64,000 bases of DNA from an uncultured Alphaproteobacteria bacterium. GTDB lineage: Bacteria; Pseudomonadota; Alphaproteobacteria; HIMB59; GCA-002718135. Below are positions 44,870-49,662 of this stretch, piece after piece. The stretch spans positions 48,778-112,777 of the forward strand of contig CACIXR010000005.1 in assembly GCA_902590695.1 (NCBI GenBank). Direction: 5' to 3'. The notes below the pieces were generated by a model. It was given only the letters and a program-made list of their open reading frames with translations, searched no databases and was not told where the DNA came from. The position numbers and the translations under genes are program-made. Numbering within the stretch: position 1 is the first letter of the stretch; every line of letters starts with the position of its first letter.

Positions 44870-44889
44870 TTAACCGACACTATAAAGGC
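44870..44889 (+). promoter_or_regulatory. Phage RNA polymerase promoter 4 (phiOR-like)
   Basis: TTAACCGACACTATAAAGGC, with predicted +1 at G 44,887, lies directly after the terminase gene. Its TATAAAGG is the closest of the four to the T7 sequence. T7 has phiOR here, used near the right genome end in replication and packaging. Confidence 0.8.
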
Positions 44890-44969
44890 TACCCCCCCTT
44901 TGCCTACCTATAGGGTAATAGATTAGGGTAACCATAGATTACTACTCCTATATTAATATAATAATACCT

Positions 44970-45083
44970 ATGAAGTATAAGAAGCCTAGAAGAAGAAGAA
45001 AACAAACTGTAGCACAATTTGTAAACAGTAAGTTACATATGGCTATATTTAAGTACTGGAAATATTTAGTAACAAAAATTTGA
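44970..45083 (+). CDS. Possible 37-residue basic peptide (gp19.5 position)
   Basis: The ATG at 44,970 opens MKYKKPRRRRKQTVAQFVNS, followed by an aromatic stretch (KLHMAIFKYWKYLVTKI). The cluster of four arginines is unusual. T7 has the 49-residue gp19.5 at the same place, between phiOR and the terminal repeat. No ribosome site stands out. Confidence 0.4.
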   Translation: MKYKKPRRRRKQTVAQFVNSKLHMAIFKYWKYLVTKI

Positions 45084-45309
45084 GTGGGTTACGCATATGA
45101 CCAAAAAAAAATTTACCCCGCTGGCCTAGCTTGCCGGCCTGTAGTAAATATATATGCCCTAGTACGCCAATATTGCGACAAGTCTTTTTTATTCTACAGA
45201 AAATATAATAATACTAAGGACTATTAATCCTATAACCATATAAAAACCAGCAAGCCTTAAAATTTTTTTATTGGTTGCCTGTCTTTTACCCTATGTATCT
45301 ATTTTTTAT
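45084..45309 (+). other. Non-coding stretch, likely region of packaged genome ends
   Basis: No open frame or strong ribosome site. It contains a GC-rich patch at 45,119-45,142 (GGCC twice around TAGCTT) and one TTGCGACA at 45,173-45,180, the same octamer as the integrase arms. In T7 the terminal repeat lies here; a prophage carries only one copy, so no duplication is expected. Confidence 0.4.
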
Positions 45310-45347
45310 TTAGTAGTACTTGTATTACTAATTATATTTGATATAGA
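45310..45347 (+). promoter_or_regulatory. Early promoter with operator-like dyad, site A
   Basis: The 22-bp dyad TTAGTA-N10-TACTAA (45,310-45,331) contains TTGTAT as a -35 hexamer (45,320-45,325). After 16 bases comes TATAGA (45,342-45,347). A regulator on the dyad would cover the -35 box. Confidence 0.6.
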
Positions 45348-45358
45348 AGAACTGTAAT

Positions 45359-45380
45359 ATTGTAGTACAAGTATTACTAA
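45359..45380 (+). promoter_or_regulatory. Operator-like dyad, site B
   Basis: This second copy of the dyad, 49 bases after site A, reads GTAGTAC and GTATTACTAA in its two halves. It ends 22 bases before the ATG at 45,402, so it lies in the leader of RNA started at site A. Confidence 0.6.
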
Positions 45381-45401
45381 CTTATAACGAAAGGTAAAAC
45401 A

Positions 45402-45890
45402 ATGGGTACTAGATGTATGGTTATCATCAAAGATGGTGATACAAAAATAAACTTATATAGACATTGGGACGGCTATCTATCCGAAACCGGATACGATTTA
45501 GCAACAAGGCTTTTCCATTGCTTTAATAAAACAACCGGATACGCTAGCGCATCAAAGTTTTTTGATATTGTATTTAATGCGCAACGTACGCCTTATATTC
45601 ATGATGAGCCAAATAAAAGGCAATATGAATTAACAAATCAAATTCATGGTGATGTTGATTTCATTTATAGGTTCACATTTGATGAATATCGCTCTGGCGC
45701 TGTTAATGTAAATATTAATGAGCGCACAGCTTTTAAAGCTGATGGTAAGCATGAATGGGAAACTGTTTGGAGTGCGCCTGTATTATTGAATGCTGAAGAT
45801 GGAAGAGACGAAGACGCTTCGGCCTTTGTTGATTTCATGCTTAATCAAAAAATTGAGATGCGCAAGCGTGCGGAGAAAATTGCTTTATGA
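45402..45890 (+). CDS. Conserved early phage protein, unknown function
   Basis: The product has 162 residues and opens MGTRCMVIIKDGDTKINLYR HWDGYLSETGYDL. The GTRCxI...YRHWDGY pattern occurs in phage and some bacterial proteins without an assigned activity. It is the first gene of the early region, behind sites A and B and AAAGG, so it would be made early by host RNA polymerase. A host-takeover role is inference. It heads a chain of four overlapping genes (ATGA, TAATG, ATGA). Confidence 0.8.
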   Translation: MGTRCMVIIKDGDTKINLYRHWDGYLSETGYDLATRLFHCFNKTTGYASASKFFDIVFNAQRTPYIHDEPNKRQYELTNQIHGDVDFIYRFTFDEYRSGAVNVNINERTAFKADGKHEWETVWSAPVLLNAEDGRDEDASAFVDFMLNQKIEMRKRAEKIAL

Positions 45891-46060
45891 AAAAACAAAT
45901 TTCAAGAACTTGGAATCATAAAGAAATATATCTGCGCTCCAAGTTAGAAAAGTTGGTGGAAGATTTTATTGAATATAATTCTATTCACGCAACTTATGGA
46001 AAAGATAGTGAAGGCATATTTCAAGTTAATTTCTTAGTACATGAAGAGGAGGCTGAATAA
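45887..46060 (+). CDS. 57-residue early phage protein
   Basis: The product starts MKKQISRTWNHKEIYLRSKL and continues EKLVEDFIEYNSIHATYGKD to an acidic end (LVHEEEAE). Its ATG overlaps the previous stop (ATGA). GAGGAGG near its 3' end is a strong ribosome site for the next gene. Function is unknown; small acidic early proteins of T7-like phages often bind host enzymes. Confidence 0.65.
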   Translation: MKKQISRTWNHKEIYLRSKLEKLVEDFIEYNSIHATYGKDSEGIFQVNFLVHEEEAE

Positions 46061-46110
46061 TGAAAGATGCAGAGCAACTTGAATTATTTCCAATAGATAC
46101 ACTCAAATGA
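46060..46110 (+). CDS. 16-residue early peptide with QLELF motif
   Basis: The product is MKDAEQLELFPIDTLK. Its ATG overlaps the previous stop (TAATG) and sits behind GAGGAGG (46,046-46,052), the best ribosome site of the early region; its stop overlaps the next start (ATGA). QLELF matches the QL[SD]LF pattern by which proteins bind the bacterial sliding clamp DnaN. The strong ribosome site and coupling argue for translation; the binding is inference. Confidence 0.5.
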   Translation: MKDAEQLELFPIDTLK

Positions 46111-46211
46111 AAATAATTAAATATATTGTTAATGTTTGGAATGATGACGCCAAACTGGCTTGGCACTTGTTGCCCTTTGGCGTCTTCATGCTCTATCAAT
46201 TAATATTTTAA
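46107..46211 (+). CDS. 34-residue hydrophobic early peptide
   Basis: The product begins MKIIKYIVNVWNDDAKLAW and ends HLLPFGVFMLYQLIF, a likely membrane-associated segment. It is coupled by ATGA to the 16-residue peptide and is the last frame before a strong terminator 22 bases downstream. Function is unknown. Confidence 0.5.
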   Translation: MKIIKYIVNVWNDDAKLAWHLLPFGVFMLYQLIF

Positions 46212-46232
46212 ATTAATTTTATTTTACAAACT

Positions 46233-46256
46233 GGCCGGCTTTGTCCGGCCTTTTTT
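46233..46256 (+). terminator. Intrinsic terminator of first early operon
   Basis: GGCCGG and CCGGCC form a perfect 6-bp GC stem around CTTTGT, followed by TTTTTT. It ends the 45,402-46,211 transcript. Confidence 0.9.
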
Positions 46257-46351
46257 ATTTGTGCTATCAGCACATCTTACCCGGTTTAATATTATATCTT
46301 ACCCAGCTTAATTTTAGTAATTCACGTGCGACTTTAGACTAATTTAAAAGG

Positions 46352-46391
46352 TTAGTAGCACTTGTATTACTAACTTTCGCTATGATATAAT
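46352..46391 (+). promoter_or_regulatory. Early promoter with operator-like dyad, site C
   Basis: TTAGTA-N10-TACTAA (46,352-46,373) with TTGTAT (46,362-46,367) as -35 and TATAAT (46,386-46,391) as -10, 18 bases apart. It is the best -10 of the set. The stretch 46,257-46,351 before it holds no gene. Confidence 0.65.
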
Positions 46392-46528
46392 ATTTTATCT
46401 TTAGGAATGGTTCTTAAAGATGATTAACACAATAGTGTTAGTGAAGCTAAATATCGAGAGAGGTAGGCTGTCATCTTACCGGCGGCAGCCTACCAAGTAC
46501 TTATAACGATAAGCAAAGGATATATAGT
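46392..46528 (+). other. Structured leader of the 46,529 gene
   Basis: Two clean hairpins lie in the untranslated leader. TAACAC-AATA-GTGTTA is at 46,425-46,440. GGTAGGCTG (46,462-46,470) pairs with CAGCCTACC (46,486-46,494), with two more pairs inside. Neither has a T run. They may stabilise the message or regulate translation from AAAGGA at 46,515-46,520. Confidence 0.5.
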
Positions 46529-46744
46529 ATGAGCAATGACAAATTAAAAGTTCTTAGTTGGGTAGACAATGGCGCACCAGCTAAATATGGCGTTCTTTTA
46601 GAAGGTAATAAGTATCTTACCATGAAGAAGAAGCGCTGGAATTATCTTAATTATCTTTGGTTTACATTAATGATGCCTACCGCACATTATAATATCAAAG
46701 ATGATGCCATAGAATTTACCGCCTCGTTTTCGAGAGAAAGCTAG
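46529..46744 (+). CDS. Small early phage protein, unknown
   Basis: The product has 71 residues: MSNDKLKVLSWVDNGAPAKY, then a basic turn (LTMKKKRWNYLNYLW) and a beta-rich end (AIEFTASFSRES). AAAGGA lies 8 bases upstream of the ATG. It is transcribed from the site C promoter through a structured leader. No family is recognised. It is the only frame of notable length between 46,211 and 47,448. Confidence 0.65.
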   Translation: MSNDKLKVLSWVDNGAPAKYGVLLEGNKYLTMKKKRWNYLNYLWFTLMMPTAHYNIKDDAIEFTASFSRES

Positions 46745-47041
46745 GGGGTAATAGGGTAGTTTGTGCAGCACCAGCGGTGCGTGCAACTTACCCGCTCCTT
46801 TCGTTGGTCAGCTGGTTTGGGAAACCGAATCAGCTGATTCTTTGTAAATAGATTTATTCACAGGGTTGCGACAGGAGACTAAATTAATATTTAATAAGAG
46901 TGAATAAAACAATTTTGTATTTTCCCAGAAAACCAACAATCTCATTTTTTTATCAACGTTATACTAATGTTATTATCAAAAATATTTTTGTTCCCTCTTT
47001 GTTCTTATTGCGATATTGTTTATTTGCAGTATAGAATAAAT
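46745..47041 (+). other. Non-coding stretch with hairpins
   Basis: A 40-base imperfect hairpin spans 46,754-46,793 (GGGTA/TACCC outside, GCACC-AGC-GGTGC at the tip). A second has TCAGCTG and CAGCTGA arms with an inner GTTT/AAAC (about 46,811-46,841), followed by TTCTTT, and may be the terminator of the 46,529 gene. One TTGCGACA occurs at 46,866-46,873. The remaining sequence is AT-rich with no frame. Confidence 0.45.
47008..47035 (+). promoter_or_regulatory. Predicted promoter of the structured RNA region
   Basis: TTGCGA (47,008-47,013) and TATAGA (47,030-47,035) are 16 bases apart. Transcription would start near 47,042, just before the densely folded stretch. Confidence 0.45.
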
Positions 47042-47400
47042 TTGTGTGGTTATGGAGTAGTATCTACTACATCTAGTAGCACAAAGTGGTTCTAGTATCT
47101 TAAGAGTTACAGGAACTGCGGCTTGTAGGAGCGACTAGTAGCGTGAACCTACAGGAACAGTATCTTAATTTTCGGAGGAATTAAGACTCATTATCTGCCA
47201 CCTCCGCACGATAGTGCAAGGACTATTAATGAGGCAGAGTGTGAGCCATCATCTGGTCGCCAATCGAAGGCCAATAAGTACCAGAGCGATGACGGAAAAG
47301 AAGTGCTAGGCATTACTTAAAGGGAGACGTGTCTAGTAAAACAGTTAGGCTGGCTAGAGAATGGGTCTCTAAACCTACCTTAACTGAAATAATAGTAGTA
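47042..47400 (+). ncRNA. Candidate structured non-coding RNA
   Basis: About 350 bases have no supported reading frame and a dense series of pairings. Stems are at 47,057-47,070; 47,115-47,161 (TGTAGG/CCTACA inside ACTG/CAGT); 47,164-47,185 (CTTAATT/AATTAAG); 47,203-47,222 (GCAC-GATA-GTGC); 47,246-47,295 (nested CCATCA/TGACGG, TCTGGT/ACCAGA, GCC/GGC); and 47,342-47,386 (CAGTTA/TAACTG enclosing TAGAGA/TCTCTA). CTCATTA (47,187) pairs with TAATGAG (47,227), while adjacent TCTGC (47,194) pairs with GCAGA (47,234): a pseudoknot order. The family is not identified. Confidence 0.55.
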
Positions 47401-47408
47401 CAAAGGCG

Positions 47409-47447
47409 TTTGTCGCACTTGTATTATTAACTAACATGAGTTATTAT
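47409..47447 (+). promoter_or_regulatory. Early promoter with operator-like dyad, site D
   Basis: A diverged dyad (47,409-47,430; 19 of 22 bases as site C) contains TTGTAT (47,419-47,424), followed after 17 bases by TATTAT (47,442-47,447). It precedes the regulator and integrase genes, so it may drive lysogeny functions. The dyad also contains TGTCGCA, the inverted integrase-arm core. Confidence 0.5.
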
Positions 47448-47448
47448 T

Positions 47449-47613
47449 ATGCTAGAATTAAATTTATATTTCTGGAAGGTAGCAGCGATTACTTATCCGG
47501 AAGAACTTAAATCTAATTTCTGCTGCTATAAAGATGGCCAAGACACAGTTGTTCTTTTAGGTAGATACGAATTTTATATCATACCTCGCACGTCTGTTTC
47601 TTACCACCTGTAA
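47449..47613 (+). CDS. Possible 54-residue phage protein
   Basis: The ATG at 47,449 opens MLELNLYFWKVAAITYPEEL, followed by KSNFCCYKDGQDTVVLLGRY and a short tail. No ribosome site is seen, and the site D start point falls at or after the ATG, so it would need upstream RNA or leaderless translation. Length and composition are plausible for coding, but support is weak. Confidence 0.35.
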   Translation: MLELNLYFWKVAAITYPEELKSNFCCYKDGQDTVVLLGRYEFYIIPRTSVSYHL

Positions 47614-47637
47614 GATAAGCTTACTAGCAGCTTTAAT

Positions 47638-48090
47638 TTGGGAGAAATAAAATGGAAGGCGTTTATGTTATTGTTATCAATGCTCGATACAGGCAAACCA
47701 ATACAAAATTTTTTGGTCAATGCTGTGAAAGCGCAAGACACGACAGGCGTTACATTAAACGTACATCATCTCTGTATACTAAGGGAACTAATGACAGCTA
47801 AATATAATAAGCTTGAAGTAATTCCAATGAAGCACATTGAGACGAAGTACAACATACCAAAGTACATAGTTAGTCGTAATGCTATCATGCTTTCAGAGCG
47901 TGGAGTAAAAGACAAAAACTTGGAAGCTGGTAAGAGAGAAGGGAAGGACTGGCTTAGAATAGTTCCTCTTACTTCTAAAAATACTATCGAGGGAGCGTCC
48001 TTCGATACACGCAACAAAGGACTTAAGCTCACAAAAAAAGGTGAACGAGTTTGTGAGATTTTGTTCGGTTCTTTAAAGAAGGAGTTATAA
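47638..48090 (+). CDS. Winged-helix (MarR-like) regulator, lysogeny-control candidate
   Basis: Up to 150 residues. The core reads LNVHHLCILRELMTAKYNKL (first helix), IETKYNIPKYIVSRNAIMLSERG (recognition helix-turn-helix) and SFDTRNKGLKLTKKGERV (wing), the MarR family order. The start is uncertain: TTG 47,638, ATG 47,665 and ATG 47,680 are possible, and a separate 49-codon frame at 47,652-47,801 has the better ribosome site (GGGAG) and overlaps an ATG at 47,791. It lies between site D and the integrase and is the only DNA-binding regulator seen in the prophage, so it is the best candidate to bind the dyads. Confidence 0.7.
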   Translation: MGEIKWKAFMLLLSMLDTGKPIQNFLVNAVKAQDTTGVTLNVHHLCILRELMTAKYNKLEVIPMKHIETKYNIPKYIVSRNAIMLSERGVKDKNLEAGKREGKDWLRIVPLTSKNTIEGASFDTRNKGLKLTKKGERVCEILFGSLKKEL

Positions 48091-48096
48091 ATTAAG

Positions 48097-49338
48097 ATGA
48101 CTAAACAAGAACTTATAACGATGATAAAGCAGACGCCCGGTCTGACTTTAAGAAAAAATAAAGCTGGTGAATATACATCTATCAAAGCTGAAGTACGTAT
48201 CAAAGAACCTAAGTTCTCTGATAGCAAAACTTATCCTGTATCTATGAAGGGATATAGTGATGCTTCTGCTTGGAAGATTAATACCACCGAGCGTGTCAAA
48301 TCTGGAAAACCTATTATCAAGGTTTCCAAAGGTTGGACTTTCAAAGAAGCTATTGATGCTACTGATAAAGACCCAGACGTTGGTTGGTCTAACAGCACCA
48401 GCAACTGGAATGAAATCGGTTATCAAAAAGCTCTTACCTCTGTAGTTTTCTTTGGTGAAAATAAATTACTAGAAGATGTAGACCTACAAGGTATCAAAGA
48501 TTACAAAAATTTTCTCAAGTCTTTAGATAAAGGTAGAGATGGAGTTGGTCTTAAAGAAAGTACCATCAATAAATATTTAGATGCGCTAGGTAAAATGATG
48601 AAGTTATCTTTTGATTTAGGTAAGTACTCACCAGACCCGGCAAAGCGCCCACCTAAAATAGTAAAGCTAGACCATGATACTTCCGAGAGTAATCATCGTG
48701 GCTTTTTGTTTGACCTAGAGCAAGGCATAAATGAGGAGCAAGACTTCTACAATGTATGCAAGGCTCAAGGCTCTAAGTTTTTAGAGTTGGGTAAGCTGGT
48801 GCGTATTGGCGTACTCACCGGTATGAGACTTCAAGAAATTTTAGATTTAGAATGCTATCAAGTAAACCTCTCACGTAGAAATATTACTTTAATAGGTAAG
48901 AAAACTAAAACTAAAATGAGAAGAAGTATTGCTTTCAATGAAGAGTGTAAGCAGCTGCTAAAATATTTTATGGGTAATAGAATAGGTAAACAGCTGGTGG
49001 TGGTATCAAAGCACCCGGCATTCTTGGAGCGTGATAAAAAGGCTAAGCGTACAGATGGTAAGCACATATGGAACGCTAGTAAGATTGATAGGTATTTTGC
49101 TCGTGCTAAAAAAGCAGCTGGCATAACTGATAGGGAACTAACATTCCATAGCAGTAGGAATACTTATATATTGCGTGGCCTTGAAAGTGGTATCAAGCCT
49201 CACATCATGCAGAATATAGTAGGCCATAGAAATATAGAAACTACTATGTCATATGTAACAACACAAGTTAGGCTCGTATCTGACGACAATCTGAAGTCGT
49301 ATGAGCATGACGCAAATACTGCGAACGCTGGTATTTAA
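48097..49338 (+). CDS. int: Tyrosine recombinase integrase
   Basis: The 413-residue phage integrase catalyses recombination between attP and the tRNA-Leu anticodon loop. The N-terminal third holds an arm-binding-like domain, followed by a SAM-like core-binding domain near residues 105-190. The catalytic domain has the first Arg in GVLTGMRLQEILDLE, HSSRNTYILRG (His-x-x-Arg) and VGHRNIETTMSYV (His and the nucleophilic Tyr). AAGGAG lies 12 bases before the ATG. It sits 260 bases from attR, beside the arm sites and the phage tRNA, as usual for such integrases. Confidence 0.96.
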   Translation: MTKQELITMIKQTPGLTLRKNKAGEYTSIKAEVRIKEPKFSDSKTYPVSMKGYSDASAWKINTTERVKSGKPIIKVSKGWTFKEAIDATDKDPDVGWSNSTSNWNEIGYQKALTSVVFFGENKLLEDVDLQGIKDYKNFLKSLDKGRDGVGLKESTINKYLDALGKMMKLSFDLGKYSPDPAKRPPKIVKLDHDTSESNHRGFLFDLEQGINEEQDFYNVCKAQGSKFLELGKLVRIGVLTGMRLQEILDLECYQVNLSRRNITLIGKKTKTKMRRSIAFNEECKQLLKYFMGNRIGKQLVVVSKHPAFLERDKKAKRTDGKHIWNASKIDRYFARAKKAAGITDRELTFHSSRNTYILRGLESGIKPHIMQNIVGHRNIETTMSYVTTQVRLVSDDNLKSYEHDANTANAGI

Positions 49339-49341
49339 TGT

Positions 49342-49369
49342 TTGAATCTAGTTCAGCATCTATTATAAG
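49342..49369 (+). promoter_or_regulatory. Predicted sigma70 promoter of the phage tRNA-Leu
   Basis: TTGAAT (49,342-49,347) and TATAAG (49,364-49,369), 16 bases apart, start RNA about 5 bases before the tRNA. It lies in the short gap after the integrase, so the tRNA can be made by host polymerase in a silent prophage. Confidence 0.55.
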
Positions 49370-49380
49370 GTCAAGTTGGT

Positions 49381-49466
49381 GGCCTCGTGGTGGAATGGTA
49401 GACACAATGGACTTAAAATCCATGCCGATTTTCGGAGTACCAGTTCAAGTCTGGTCGAGGCTACCA
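49381..49466 (+). tRNA. Phage-encoded tRNA-Leu (anticodon UAA), complete with CCA
   Basis: 86 bases fold as a full class II tRNA. The acceptor is GGCCTCG/CGAGGCT with A73 and encoded CCA. The anticodon stem ATGGA/TCCAT encloses CTTAAAA. A long variable arm (CCGATTTTCGG) and the T arm ACCAG/CTGGT with TTCAAGT follow. The 5' half is identical to the broken host gene except for one anticodon-stem base. Differences on the 3' side are all compensated by pairing, so it looks functional and not a fresh copy. It reads UUA, a major leucine codon in this AT-rich host, and probably replaces the split gene. Confidence 0.95.
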
Positions 49467-49597
49467 ATGCAAAGGACTAGATTTTTTTTGCGTTTATTTT
49501 TTTGGTATTGTCGCAATCAAGTCGCAATGTGTCGGATTGGTGCGACAAACAAAAAAATTTTTGTTGGTAATGGAGGGTTTATTATAAACGAGTAGTC
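49467..49597 (+). promoter_or_regulatory. Right attachment arm with integrase arm-type repeats
   Basis: This 131-base non-coding stretch has octamers TGTCGCAA (49,509-49,516), AGTCGCAA (49,520-49,527) and TGCGACAA (49,541-49,548), the same family as in the left arm. Together with the left arm they make an attP of about 290 bp. AT-rich tracts between them could bend. A frame running through the tRNA and this arm is not considered a gene. Confidence 0.75.
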
Positions 49598-49604
49598 CTT
49601 AAAA
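49598..49604 (+). other. attR core (7 bp)
   Basis: CTTAAAA here is preceded by phage AGTC and followed by host TCCTT. It matches attL exactly. Phage DNA ends within this core. Confidence 0.85.
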
Positions 49605-49651
49605 TCCTTGCCCTTTTGGGAGTGCCGGTTCAAGTCCGGCCGAGGCTACCA
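49598..49651 (+). pseudogene. 3' half of host tRNA-Leu(UAA)
   Basis: After the shared loop come TCCTT, the variable arm CCC-TTTT-GGG, the T arm GCCGG-TTCAAGT-CCGGC, the acceptor strand CGAGGCT, A73 and CCA. These complete the 5' half at 12,875 in every stem. No 5' part of a tRNA precedes it here, so it cannot be a working gene in the lysogen. Confidence 0.93.
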
Positions 49652-49662
49652 ATCATTAAATT

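Larger units (their letters stand above)
12906..49604 (+). mobile_element. Integrated T7-like (autographivirus-type) pelagiphage prophage
   Basis: About 36.7 kb lies between two copies of the 7-base core CTTAAAA. Inside are a T7-type RNA polymerase, T7-order replication, capsid, tail and terminase genes, all on the + strand, and a tyrosine integrase next to attR. The host tRNA-Leu halves flank it exactly. Every expected T7-like structural and packaging gene has an open, full-length frame, so the prophage looks intact and inducible. Base composition is visibly less AT-rich than the host flanks. Relatedness to HTVC011P/HTVC019P-type pelagiphages is inferred from gene content. Confidence 0.95.

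Noticed and set aside
47042..47400. Group I intron or tmRNA as explanation of the structured stretch
   Set aside because: A GACTAG string resembles part of an intron core, but the partner core segments were not found, and no tRNA-like ends with a tag frame are present.
12875..49418. Alternative att sites formed by the 38-base repeat of the tRNA 5' half (12,875-12,912 and 49,381-49,418)
   Set aside because: The left half's AAGGA pairs perfectly with TCCTT at 49,605 but not with TCCAT of the 49,381 tRNA. The phage arm repeats also flank the CTTAAAA at 49,598. The repeat is explained by a phage copy of the tRNA.
49338..49595. 85-codon open frame across the tRNA and right arm
   Set aside because: It runs through the complete tRNA-Leu and the integrase arm sites, has no ribosome site, and its translation looks random.
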